A stretch of 42,371 nt of DNA from the NCBI GenBank assembly GCA_001298575.1, contig LJCV01000092.1, positions 1 through 42,371 of the forward strand, read 5' to 3'. How positions within the stretch are numbered: the first letter of the stretch is position 1; each line of letters begins with the position of its first letter. Positions 34,280-42,182 of this stretch are shown piece after piece. The notes below the pieces were generated by a model, which searched no databases, was not told the DNA's origin, and was given only the letters and a program-made list of their open reading frames with translations. This DNA comes from Actinobacteria bacterium OK074 (lineage in GTDB: Bacteria > Actinomycetota > Actinomycetes > Streptomycetales > Streptomycetaceae). The translations under genes were made by a program, and so were the position numbers.

Positions 34280-35716
34280 TCACCCCCGCACGGACCGCCA
34301 GGCCCCCACAATCCCCTCCGCGACGTCAGCCGCCCCAACAGGCGCCCCATCGGCGGCGAACCGCCCGGCCAAGCCGTGCAGATAGGCGGCCACACTTCCC
34401 GCGTCCACCGCCGAGAGCCCAGCGGCGAGCAGCGCCCCACCCAACCCCGACAACACGTCCCCACTCCCCGCGGTGGCCAGCCAGGGAGTCCCGGTCGGAT
34501 TGACCCGTACGGGTCCACCATCCGGCCCCGCGACCAACGTGGTGGACCCCTTGAGCAACACGGTGGCCCCGTACCGCGCGGCGAGCTCCCGAACGGACGC
34601 CAGCCGGGCCCCCTCCACCTCCTCGCGTTCGACACCGAGGAGCGCGGCGGCCTCACCCGCGTGCGGGGTCATCAGCGTCGGCGCGGCACGCCCACGCACG
34701 GCGTCCCGCGAGGCAAGCCGAAGCCCGTCGGCGTCGAGCAGCACGGGCACGTCCATACCAAGCACCTCCGCGACGGCATCGGCGTCGTCCCCGGCCCCAG
34801 GCCCGACAACCCAAGCCTGCACGCGCCCGGCTTTAGCAGCCCCCCGGTCGGACACAAGCACCTCCGGAAACCGAGCGATGACGGCATCGGCCGCGGGCCC
34901 GACATACCGCACGGCCCCGGCCCCACCCCGCAGCGCCCCAGCGACGGCAAGCACGGCAGCCCCCGGATACCGCGTGGACCCGGCGGCAATCCCCACAACC
35001 CCCCGCCGATACTTGTCACTCTCGCTCCCAGGCAAAGGCAAAAGCCGCGCCACATCAGCATGCTGAAGCGCCTCCACCTCAGCCACGGCAGGCAGCACAC
35101 TCCCCAGCCCGATATCAACGAACCGCAACGCACCCGCGTATTCCCGCGCAGGATCAACAAGCAACCCAGGCTTGTGCGTCCCAAAGGTCACGGTCAGATC
35201 GGCCCGCACGGCAGCCCCGAGCACCTGCCCACTGTCCGCCTCAACCCCACTGGGCAGATCGACGGCGACGACGGCACCGGGCCCGTCCTCCGCAAGAGCG
35301 GCAAGCCGAGCGGCATCGGGCCGAAGCCCCCCCTTGCCACCAATCCCGACAATCCCGTCAACAACAAGGTCAGCACGGCGAATGAGCGGCTCAGCGCCCT
35401 CGGGGGCTACGGCCGTCCCCCCGGCCCGCCGCAACGCCGCGAGCCCCCCTGAATGGGTGCGCTCAGGGGCAAGCAACACAGCAACAACCCCGGCCCCCCG
35501 CCGAGCAAGCCGAGCCCCGGCATACAAGGCATCCCCCCCGTTGTCCCCACTCCCCACCAGCAACACCACCCGAGTCCCATACACCCGCCCCACCAACTCC
35601 GCACAGGCAACGGCAAGTCCAGCAGCAGCCCGCTGCATCAACGCCCCCTCGGGCAACCGCCCCATCAACTCCCGCTCAGCACCCCGAACACTCTCAACCC
35701 GATACCCAGTACGCAT
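34280..35716 (-). CDS. nnr: Bifunctional NAD(P)HX epimerase/ADP-dependent dehydratase
   Basis: A 478-aa protein from ATG 35716. The N-terminal epimerase domain (about residues 1-210) has RVVLLVGSGDNGGDALYAGARLARRG and VVDGIVGIGGKG. The C-terminal ribokinase-like dehydratase (about 225-470) has KYRRGVVGIAAGSTRYPGAA, LLDADGLRL, LMTPHAGEAAALLG, LLKGSTTLVAGPDG and the catalytic block TAGSGDVLSGLGGALLA. Together they repair hydrated NADH/NADPH. It sits two genes after alr in the housekeeping block, with acpS upstream. Codon choice is unlike most of the window, with many T- and G-ending codons (GTT, CCT, GAT, GCT) and few C-ending. Confidence 0.96.
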   Translation of the reverse strand: MRTGYRVESVRGAERELMGRLPEGALMQRAAAGLAVACAELVGRVYGTRVVLLVGSGDNGGDALYAGARLARRGAGVVAVLLAPERTHSGGLAALRRAGGTAVAPEGAEPLIRRADLVVDGIVGIGGKGGLRPDAARLAALAEDGPGAVVAVDLPSGVEADSGQVLGAAVRADLTVTFGTHKPGLLVDPAREYAGALRFVDIGLGSVLPAVAEVEALQHADVARLLPLPGSESDKYRRGVVGIAAGSTRYPGAAVLAVAGALRGGAGAVRYVGPAADAVIARFPEVLVSDRGAAKAGRVQAWVVGPGAGDDADAVAEVLGMDVPVLLDADGLRLASRDAVRGRAAPTLMTPHAGEAAALLGVEREEVEGARLASVRELAARYGATVLLKGSTTLVAGPDGGPVRVNPTGTPWLATAGSGDVLSGLGGALLAAGLSAVDAGSVAAYLHGLAGRFAADGAPVGAADVAEGIVGAWRSVRG

Positions 35717-35743
35717 AAACCCGAGTCTCGCACCACACCCCGA

Positions 35744-35926
35744 AGGCGGCACGAGAAACGGCACCCACCGCGCACATCTACCGAGAGCCGAGCACGGCGC
35801 CACTCAGGGGCGCGAGGAACGGCGCGAGCAACACCACCCACCTCGCACATGCCCCCACGTCCAACACCACCCCGCTAAAGGGGCGCGGGGAACTGCGCGA
35901 CAAGCCACAACGCACCCGCAGCCGCC
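35744..35926. repeat. Three degenerate copies of the Streptomyces GGGGCGCGGGGAACTGCGCGA repeat between nnr and acpS
   Basis: Copies begin near 35744 (AGGCGGCACGAGAAACGG, most decayed), 35806 (AGGGGCGCGAGGAACGGCGC) and 35879 (AGGGGCGCGGGGAACTGCGC, closest to the form I remember, ending CCCGCAGCCGCC). The first two also share a later block, CACC...CGCACAT. They fill most of the 251-bp gap, where I see no gene. The family is also present at 16231-16303. Confidence 0.7.
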
Positions 35927-35967
35927 AACGCACCCCCACCACTCGAGCTACAAGGCGAATCCCACCC

Positions 35968-36339
35968 TCACCCCTCAGCAATAACCACCGCCGAAGCAAC
36001 CCCCGCATCATGACTCAACGAAACATGCCAGGCCCGCACCCCCAACTCCTCCGCCCGAGCAGCCACACTCCCCGACACCCGCAACCGCGGCCTCCCCCCC
36101 TCCTCCACATAAACCTCCGCGTCAGTCCACCGCAACCCGGGCGGAGCCCCCAACGCCTTCGCCGCAGCCTCCTTCGCCGCGAACCGCGCCGCAAGCGACG
36201 CCGCCCCCCGCCGCTCCCCACTGGGCAACAACAACTCCCCCGCCACGAACAACCGCTCAGCCAGCGCAGGCGTCCGCTCCAGCGAAGCCGCGAACCGCTC
36301 GATCTCAGCCACGTCGATACCGACCCCGATGATGCTCAT
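35968..36339 (-). CDS. acpS: Holo-[acyl-carrier-protein] synthase AcpS
   Basis: A 123-aa protein from ATG 36339. The signatures are [13 protein letters not shown] (Mg ligand Asp) and [15 protein letters not shown] (Mg ligand Glu and Lys), ending with [19 protein letters not shown]. It attaches phosphopantetheine to the fatty-acid ACP. Its length is normal. The NRPS carrier protein at 20.2-22.1 kb would normally need an Sfp-type transferase instead, which is not seen in this window. Codon use shares the T/G-ending bias of nnr. Confidence 0.96.
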   Translation of the reverse strand: MSIIGVGIDVAEIERFAASLERTPALAERLFVAGELLLPSGERRGAASLAARFAAKEAAAKALGAPPGLRWTDAEVYVEEGGRPRLRVSGSVAARAEELGVRAWHVSLSHDAGVASAVVIAEG

Positions 36340-36523
36340 GGCGGGCACTCTACGGTCCAGGTCCGCGGTTGGGCCGAACCCGCCGTACGACGCTGAAATC
36401 AGAGGGCGGCAGCACGCTGGACCCACAGGTCCCGCTCCTGAAGGACGCGATCGTGGCGACGGCGGCAGGAACGGCGTTCTCGGTGAACGCGGACCACCCA
36501 ACAGCACACCAATAGCAGCAAGT
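36340..36523 (+). other. Gap between acpS and the ATPase gene, with a possible short coding remnant
   Basis: No supported gene. One plus-strand frame reads [17 protein letters not shown] and onward ([21 protein letters not shown]) to a stop near 36513 with protein-like composition. It has no start with a ribosome site. It may be the decayed tail of a lost gene or chance. Confidence 0.2.
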
Positions 36524-36961
36524 TCAGGTGACATCACCGTCCCCCGTCAACTCGAACCACACATACTTCCCCCGGTTCCCGAACCGCGACAACGGCTGCC
36601 ACCCCCACAGATCCGCGCACTCCCGCACAAGGGCCAGCCCCCGCCCGGCCTCCATCCACTCCGGCGCGCCGATCTGCCCGAACGACTGCCAGGGCCCCGG
36701 CGGTTCAGGATCGGCATCCCAGGCCCCAACCCGCAACGTCCCCCGCCCCCACCGCACCCGCATGGCCGCGGGCCCATCGGTATGCCGTACGGCGTTGGCG
36801 ACCAACTCCGCACCGAGCAACTCGGCAAGGTCCACAAACCGAATGAGCCCATGCATGGTGAGGATCAGCCGAAGGGTACGACGGCAGACGGTGACGGCAC
36901 GGAGGTCGTTGGGGATGTAGAGCGAGTACTCCCAGGCTTCTTCCGACTCACTTTCGGACAT
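36524..36961 (-). CDS. RsbW/AbaA-like ATP-binding protein (HATPase)
   Basis: A 145-aa protein from ATG 36961. GHKL/HATPase motifs are [20 protein letters not shown] (N box, about residues 45-64), [11 protein letters not shown] (G1-like) and [16 protein letters not shown] (G2). Proteins of this class either act as anti-sigma kinases or accompany whiJ/abaA-type regulators in Streptomyces. The divergent HTH and DUF397 genes at 37186-38461 complete such a set. No adjacent sigma factor or anti-anti-sigma gene is present, so the whiJ/abaA reading is preferred. Confidence 0.87.
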   Translation of the reverse strand: MSESESEEAWEYSLYIPNDLRAVTVCRRTLRLILTMHGLIRFVDLAELLGAELVANAVRHTDGPAAMRVRWGRGTLRVGAWDADPEPPGPWQSFGQIGAPEWMEAGRGLALVRECADLWGWQPLSRFGNRGKYVWFELTGDGDVT

Positions 36962-37185
36962 GCGTCAACTCCCGTTGGGTGAGGGGGGATTACGACACGC
37001 AGGCGGTGGCTCTGCCGCGCCCGCCATGGCAGGGCGGGGCGGTGCGCTTCCGGGGTCCGGCGTTGCCGCAGGGTGTGCGTCGCATTACTGAAGGTAGACC
37101 GAACATGTAACCCGGAACAAGCCAATCGCGTAATCTGACCCCGAACGGGTCGCGCCAGGAGGTGCGTTGAGCTGAGGAGCAGTCG

Positions 37186-38037
37186 ATGACGACGAGGCGC
37201 GAACCAACTGCACGTCAGCTGCGCCTGGCGGTCGAACTGCGCAGGCTCCGCGACGCGGCAGGACTCGCCGCCCGCGAGGCGGCGGCACTGCTCGGAGTGA
37301 GCCACGTTCAGATCAGCCACATCGAATCGGGGTTGACGGGCGTGAGCGAGGAACGGCTACACCGCCTTGCCGCCAACTACGCCTGCGTCGACGAGGAGTT
37401 GGTCTCGGCGCTGGTGGCCATGGCGACCGACCGGACCCGGGGATGGTGGGAGGAGTACCGAGGCTCGCTTCCCACACCCTTCCTCGACCTGGCCGAACTG
37501 GAGCACTACGCCACATCCCTGCGGGAGATCCAGTTCCTCTACGTTCCCGGGCTGCTCCAGACAGAGGACTACGCCCGCGCCGTCTACTCCTATAGAGTCC
37601 CCGAACTCCCCACTGAGGAGCTGGAATTGCGCGTTCGGCACCGGATGCAGCGCAAGGCCATCCTCGAAGAGCCCGACCCCACTCCGTACGAGGCCGTGAT
37701 CCACGAAGGCGCGCTGCGCATCCGGGTCGGCGACCGAGCCGCCGCACGAGCCCAACTCGCCTATCTCCTCGAAGCCTCGGAAGCGAACTGCGTCACCGTA
37801 CGCGTGATCCCCTTCGATCTGGACAGTTTCGGCGGGTCCTGGACGGCCATGATGCTGGCGGACGGAACCGTGCCCAGGCTGGACACAGTCGTACGCGATG
37901 GACCCCACGGTGCGGCCTTCATCGATTCCGAGGCCCAACTCGGCTTATTCCGAACGCTCTTTCGTAAGGTGGAAACCGTGTCACTTGATCCCGAACGGTC
38001 GCGTGACTTCATCCACCGGCTGGCCAAAGAGTTGTGA
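37186..38037 (+). CDS. WhiJ-like XRE-family regulator with DUF5753 domain
   Basis: A 283-aa protein from ATG 37186 with TGAGGAGC upstream. The N-terminal XRE helix-turn-helix (about residues 12-65) reads LRRLRDAAGLAAREAAALLG, then VSHVQISHIESGLTGVSEER. The rest is DUF5753 (IQFLYVPGLLQTEDYARAVY; later VTVRVIPFDLDSFGGSW and GLFRTLFRKVETVSL). In S. coelicolor such proteins (WhiJ and paralogues) control development together with a DUF397 partner and sometimes an RsbW-like ATPase, all of which are here. Residue 254 is encoded by TTA (37945-37947), predicting dependence on bldA. Its stop is 8 bp before the DUF397 ATG. Confidence 0.92.
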   Translation: MTTRREPTARQLRLAVELRRLRDAAGLAAREAAALLGVSHVQISHIESGLTGVSEERLHRLAANYACVDEELVSALVAMATDRTRGWWEEYRGSLPTPFLDLAELEHYATSLREIQFLYVPGLLQTEDYARAVYSYRVPELPTEELELRVRHRMQRKAILEEPDPTPYEAVIHEGALRIRVGDRAAARAQLAYLLEASEANCVTVRVIPFDLDSFGGSWTAMMLADGTVPRLDTVVRDGPHGAAFIDSEAQLGLFRTLFRKVETVSLDPERSRDFIHRLAKEL

Positions 38038-38045
38038 GGCACCCC

Positions 38046-38231
38046 ATGAGCACCATCGACAACTGGCGCAAGTCGTCCTACTCCGGCGCCGGCGACGGCG
38101 ACTCCTGCGTGGAAATCGCCCACGACCACACCCAAGTGGCCATCCGCGACTCAAAGAACCCCGCCTACGCCACACTCTCCTTTCCAACCAAAGTCTTCAC
38201 CACCTTCGTCGAAACCCTGAAGGGCCGGTGA
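38046..38231 (+). CDS. DUF397 protein, first tandem copy
   Basis: A 61-aa protein from ATG 38046 (GTGAGG 7 nt upstream); a GTG at 38034 overlapping the HTH stop would add four residues. It shows the DUF397 signature NWRKSSYSGAGDGDSCVEIA...VAIRDSKNP. These small proteins are partners or antagonists of the adjacent WhiJ-like regulators. It is about 50-60% identical to the following gene. Confidence 0.92.
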   Translation: MSTIDNWRKSSYSGAGDGDSCVEIAHDHTQVAIRDSKNPAYATLSFPTKVFTTFVETLKGR

Positions 38232-38239
38232 GGCACCCG

Positions 38240-38461
38240 GTGACCACCCCCGGCAACTGGCGGAAGTCGTCCTACTCCGGCGCCGGCGACGGCAACGCCT
38301 GCGTGGAAGTCGCAAACACCCGCACCCGAGTAGCCATACGCGACTCAAAGAACCCCACCCACGCCACCCTCACCTTCCCCCCCACCGCCTTCACCCCCTT
38401 CCTACAAGCCCTGGCTCATACCCACAGCCCCACTCCCGATACTGTTCACCGCGCTTCGTGA
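38240..38461 (+). CDS. DUF397 protein, second tandem copy
   Basis: A 73-aa protein from GTG 38240; a GTG at 38228 overlapping the previous stop is an alternative with the same layout as in copy one. It has NWRKSSYSGAGDGNACVEVA...VAIRDSKNP and a longer tail (LAHTHSPTPDTVHRAS). The leader GTGAGGCACCC is repeated before both copies, so the duplication included the translation-coupling site. Divergence is concentrated in the middle (AHDHTQ versus ANTRTR) and the C-terminus, which may give the two copies different partners. Confidence 0.9.
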   Translation: MTTPGNWRKSSYSGAGDGNACVEVANTRTRVAIRDSKNPTHATLTFPPTAFTPFLQALAHTHSPTPDTVHRAS

Positions 38462-38500
38462 TCAGCGAACGCACCTGCACGTAACGGGAGAACAGCACAC

Positions 38501-38851
38501 ATGAAGTTGAAGTCTCTGGGCACCGCGCTCGCCACCGCGGCCCTTCTCGGCGCGACCGTCACCGGTGTCGTCGCCACCGCGGGCACCGCCGCCGCGGCGA
38601 CCCTGCCGAAGGACTGCAGCAAGACCCTCTACCCGGTCAAGCCCAAGAAGACCGTCAACGTCCGCACCTCGCCGAAGACGACCGCCACGGCGATCGGCAT
38701 CTGGGCCAAGGGCAAGGGCGGCGCGATCTGCAACGACGGCAAGTCGTACAAGGGCGGCTCGTACACGGCCTGCGGCAAGACGAGCAACCAGTGGTACTAC
38801 GGCGGCGACACCAAGACAGGCTGGGTCCCGAAGACCTGCGTGACCGGCTGA
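38501..38851 (+). CDS. Secreted SH3-like domain protein
   Basis: A 116-aa protein from ATG 38501 (GGGAGAAC upstream). A clear Sec signal (about residues 1-33, ending AGTAAAA) is followed by a bacterial SH3-like domain: KKTVNVRTSPKTTATAIGIWAKG, then NQWYYGGDTKTGWVPKTCV. Three or four cysteines suggest disulfides outside the cell. Streptomycetes have many such small proteins; wall binding is likely, specific function unknown. A terminator hairpin follows. Confidence 0.88.
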   Translation: MKLKSLGTALATAALLGATVTGVVATAGTAAAATLPKDCSKTLYPVKPKKTVNVRTSPKTTATAIGIWAKGKGGAICNDGKSYKGGSYTACGKTSNQWYYGGDTKTGWVPKTCVTG

Positions 38852-38864
38852 CCAACCAACCGCG

Positions 38865-38897
38865 AAGGGGCGACCGGCACACAGCCGCTCGCCCCTT
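38865..38897 (+). terminator. Hairpin terminator after the SH3-like gene
   Basis: AAGGGGCGA (38865-38873) pairs with TCGCCCCTT (38889-38897) around a 15-nt loop, 13 nt after the stop and followed by TCCC. It separates the SH3-like gene from the M20 gene. Confidence 0.8.
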
Positions 38898-39011
38898 TCC
38901 CGTCTCCGGGAGACCGCACCGGGACTGGTGGACTGGTGCAGCATGGGCGGGAGACGTGCGCACACTGCCGGTTCCACTCGCCGGAACCGGCAGGGCGGGG
39001 CAGGGAGAAGC

Positions 39012-40205
39012 GTGAGGAAAGACCTGGTGGCACTCGCCACCCAGCGGTCGACATCGGTGATCGAACTGGCCCAGGAGCTGGTCCGGCGGCCCAGCCGTGG
39101 AGGGATCGACGACTACTCACCGGTGCTGACGGTCCTGGAGGACTGGCTGTCCGTCCGGGCCCTGCCGCACCGGCGGCTGCACGACGCCGGGGGCCAACTC
39201 GTGGGCCTGCTCGTCGAGATCGCCGGAGGCAGACCGGGCCCGTGGTGGACGCTGGACGCGTGCATGGACACGGCCTCGTTCGGGGACGAGGACGCCTGGT
39301 CGTTCGCGCCCACGTCCGGCGACGTACGAGACGGCTGGCTCCTGGGGCGGGGCAGTGCCGACTCCAAGCTCGCGGCCGCCGCCTTCTGCCACATCGCCGC
39401 CGACGTGCACGCCCGCGCCGACACACTGAGCGGGGGTCTGGCCGTCCTCCTCGACGTCGACGAGCACACCGGAGGGTTCGGCGGGGCCCGCGCCTATCTG
39501 GCCGACCCGGACGCGGCCCGACCGGCCGGCGTGATGATCGGCTACCCCGGGATGGACGAAGTCGTCGTCGGCGGTCGCGGCCTGTGGCGGGCCACGATCA
39601 CGGTGCACGCGCCCTCGGGGCACTCCGGTTCCAACCGCAGCGTCGTCTCCCGCGCCGCCCGCCTGGTCCAGCTCCTCGACACCGCCGATCTGCCCGGTCC
39701 GCCACAGCCGGGCGTCGACTTCCTGTTGGCGCCGAAGCTCTCGGTCACCGCCATCCACGGGGGGCAGGGCTTCTCCGTGTCGGCGGACCGCTGTGATCTG
39801 AACGTCGATGTCCGCACGACCCCGGCCTTCGACGCGGGTGACGCCGAGACCCTGGTCCGCAAGGCCGCCGCCGAACTCGACGCCGAGCTTCCCGGCCCCG
39901 CACCGACCCGTATCGAGACGATCGCGTGCTGGCCGCCGTTCCAACTGCGGCCGGACGAACAGCCCGCGGCGGCGCTGATCGGTGCCGCCAGGTCACTGGG
40001 GATCCCGGTACGGGCGAAGACCGCAGGTCCCAGCAACATCGGCAACCTGCTGGCGGGCGAGGACGGAATCCCGGCAACCGCCGGTTTCGGGGTGCCGTAC
40101 GAGGGGCTGCACGGCATCGACGAACGCGCCCGCCTCGCCGAACTCCCCCAGGTGTACGCGGTCTACCACCAAGCCGTCCTCGACCTGCTGGGCGCCTCTT
40201 CCTGA
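39012..40205 (+). CDS. M20-family peptidase/deacylase with altered metal-site residues
   Basis: A 397-aa cytoplasmic protein from GTG 39012 (GGGAGAAGC upstream). The M20 layout is clear: LDACMDTASFGDEDAWSF (metal block 1), LLGRGSADSKLA (bridging Asp kept), LLDVDEHTGGFGGARAYL, a dimerisation domain around HAPSGHSGSNRSVVSRA, and a final His in YEGLHGIDERARL. Against the usual ligands, the first His (H-x-D) is Cys, the second Glu of D-E-E is His, and the Glu/Asp of G-E-P is Tyr (MIGYPG). The catalytic Glu seems retained. The substrate is unknown, and the metal content or activity may differ from DapE/ArgE-type enzymes. Confidence 0.85.
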   Translation: MRKDLVALATQRSTSVIELAQELVRRPSRGGIDDYSPVLTVLEDWLSVRALPHRRLHDAGGQLVGLLVEIAGGRPGPWWTLDACMDTASFGDEDAWSFAPTSGDVRDGWLLGRGSADSKLAAAAFCHIAADVHARADTLSGGLAVLLDVDEHTGGFGGARAYLADPDAARPAGVMIGYPGMDEVVVGGRGLWRATITVHAPSGHSGSNRSVVSRAARLVQLLDTADLPGPPQPGVDFLLAPKLSVTAIHGGQGFSVSADRCDLNVDVRTTPAFDAGDAETLVRKAAAELDAELPGPAPTRIETIACWPPFQLRPDEQPAAALIGAARSLGIPVRAKTAGPSNIGNLLAGEDGIPATAGFGVPYEGLHGIDERARLAELPQVYAVYHQAVLDLLGASS

Positions 40206-40279
40206 CCTGCGCACAACCGACCTCGCCTACGAGTCCACCGTGGCCGCCTAGCCGCCCCCGACTAGCCCCGACCACCCCA

Positions 40280-40318
40280 GGTGCCGCCCCCGCCCCCCCC
40301 CAAAAAAAGGGCGGCACC
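40280..40318. terminator. Bidirectional hairpin between the M20 gene and glmS
   Basis: GGTGCCGCCC (40280-40289) pairs with GGGCGGCACC (40309-40318). The 19-nt loop contains a run of nine C and seven A. It lies between convergent genes. The homopolymer runs make this a likely spot for sequencing or slippage errors. Confidence 0.8.
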
Positions 40319-40334
40319 CAAAACAAAAAGCCCC

Positions 40335-42182
40335 CTACTCCACCGTCACCGACTTCGCCAGGTTCCGTGGCTGATCCACCTCGTTCCCCCGAGCCGTCGC
40401 CAACTCGCACGCGAACACCTGCAACGGCACGGTGGCGACCAGCGGTTGGAGCAGCGTAGGAGTCGCCGGGATCCGGATCAGATGGTCCGCGTACGGCACC
40501 ACCGTCTCGTCCCCCTCCTCCGCGATCACGATCGTGCGGGCCCCCCGCGCCCGGATCTCCTGGATGTTGGACACGATCTTGTCGTGCAGCACCGACCTCC
40601 CCCGGGGCGACGGCACGACCACCACCACCGGCATGTCCTCCTCGACCAGCGCGATCGGCCCGTGCTTCAGCTCCCCCGCCGCGAACCCCTCGGCGTGCAT
40701 GTACGCGAGTTCCTTCAGCTTCAGCGCGCCCTCCAGCGCCACCGGGTACCCGACGTGCCGCCCGAGGAAGAGCACGGTGTTCTTCGACGCCAGCGACCGC
40801 GCCAACTCCCGTACCGGCTCCATCGTTTCGAGGACCCGCTCGACCTCGCACGAGATGCGGGACAGGTCCCGGATCACCGCCCCGACCTCGTCCCCCCACT
40901 TCGTGCCGCGCACCTGGCCCAGGTACAGCGCCACCAGGTAACACGCCACGAGCTGCGTCAGGAACGCCTTCGTCGAGGCGACGGCCACCTCCGGACCCGC
41001 GTGCGTGTACAGCACCGCGTCCGACTCGCGCGGGATCGTCGACCCGTTGGTGTTGCAGATGGCCAGCACCTTGGAGCCCTGCTCGCGCGCGTGCCGCAGC
41101 GCCATCAGCGTGTCCATGGTCTCGCCGGACTGCGAGATGGCGATGACGAGCGACCGCGCGCCGAGGATCGGATCCCGGTACCGGAACTCGCTCGCCAGCT
41201 CCACCTCGCACGGAATCCGCGTCCAGTGCTCGATGGCGTACTTGGCGATCAGCCCGGCGTGGAAGGCGGTCCCACAGGCGACGATGACGACCTTGTCGAC
41301 CTCGCGCAGCTCGGCGGGCGGGATCCGCAGCTCGTCCAGCGTCAGCGAACCGGCCGCGTCGATGCGCCCCAGCAACGTATCGGCGACCGCCTTCGGCTGT
41401 TCGGCGATCTCCTTGAGCATGAAGTAGTCATAACCCCCCTTTTCGGCCGCCGACGCGTCCCAGTCGACGTGGTACGAGCGGACCTGTGCGGGCCGCCCGT
41501 CGAAGCCGGTCACCGTCACCCCGTCACGGCGCAGCTCCACCACCTGGTCCTGCCCCAGCTCGATCGCGGACCGGGTGTGGGCGATGAACGCGGCCACGTC
41601 CGAGGCAAGGAAGGACTCACCCTCTCCAACGCCCACCACCAGCGGAGAGTTCCGCCGCGCCCCGACGACCACGTCCGGCTCGTCCGCGTGCACCGCGACC
41701 AGCGTGAACGCGCCTTCAAGGCGCCGGCACACCAGCCGCATGGCCTCCGCCAGATCGGCGGTCACGGAGAACTCCTCGGCCAGCAGATGCGCGACGACCT
41801 CGGTGTCCGTCTCGGAGGCGAGCGCGTGCCCCCGCTCCGCCAACTCGGCGCGCAGCAGCGCGAAGTTCTCGATGATCCCGTTGTGGACGACCGCGACCCG
41901 CCCCGCGTTGTCCAGATGCGGATGCGCGTTCGCGTCCGTCGGACCGCCGTGGGTGGCCCACCGGGTGTGCCCGATGCCGGTGGCCCCGGCCGGCAGCGGC
42001 CGTCCGACCAGTTCCTTCTCCAGGTTGACGAGCTTCCCGGCCTTCTTCGCGGCGGCCAGACCGCCGTCCGCGAGCACGGCGACACCCGCCGAGTCGTAAC
42101 CCCGGTACTCCAGCCGCTTCAGCCCGGCCACGACCACGTCGAGCGCCGACTGCGACCCCACATATCCCACGATTCCGCACAT
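40335..42182 (-). CDS. glmS: Glutamine-fructose-6-phosphate aminotransferase (isomerizing)
   Basis: A 615-aa cytoplasmic protein from ATG 42182. Cys2 of MCGIVGYVG is the glutaminase nucleophile; GHTRWATHGGPTDANAHPH and RLEYRGYDSAG complete the N-terminal domain. Two SIS domains follow (ACGTAFHAGLIAKYAIEHW; SQSGETMDTLMALRHAREQG; FLGRHVGYPVALEGALKLKE). The conserved C-terminus reads PRNLAKSVTVE. It makes glucosamine-6-phosphate, the first step to UDP-GlcNAc for peptidoglycan. Streptomycetes often carry more than one glmS copy, so this may be the essential or an accessory one. Its proximity to acpS, nnr and alr matches the usual housekeeping block. Confidence 0.97.
   Translation of the reverse strand: MCGIVGYVGSQSALDVVVAGLKRLEYRGYDSAGVAVLADGGLAAAKKAGKLVNLEKELVGRPLPAGATGIGHTRWATHGGPTDANAHPHLDNAGRVAVVHNGIIENFALLRAELAERGHALASETDTEVVAHLLAEEFSVTADLAEAMRLVCRRLEGAFTLVAVHADEPDVVVGARRNSPLVVGVGEGESFLASDVAAFIAHTRSAIELGQDQVVELRRDGVTVTGFDGRPAQVRSYHVDWDASAAEKGGYDYFMLKEIAEQPKAVADTLLGRIDAAGSLTLDELRIPPAELREVDKVVIVACGTAFHAGLIAKYAIEHWTRIPCEVELASEFRYRDPILGARSLVIAISQSGETMDTLMALRHAREQGSKVLAICNTNGSTIPRESDAVLYTHAGPEVAVASTKAFLTQLVACYLVALYLGQVRGTKWGDEVGAVIRDLSRISCEVERVLETMEPVRELARSLASKNTVLFLGRHVGYPVALEGALKLKELAYMHAEGFAAGELKHGPIALVEEDMPVVVVVPSPRGRSVLHDKIVSNIQEIRARGARTIVIAEEGDETVVPYADHLIRIPATPTLLQPLVATVPLQVFACELATARGNEVDQPRNLAKSVTVE

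Noticed and set aside
36329..36982. Plus-strand frame opposite the RsbW-like ATPase gene
   Set aside because: The minus-strand product has clear HATPase N and G boxes; the plus frame is Pro-rich and spans the acpS promoter.
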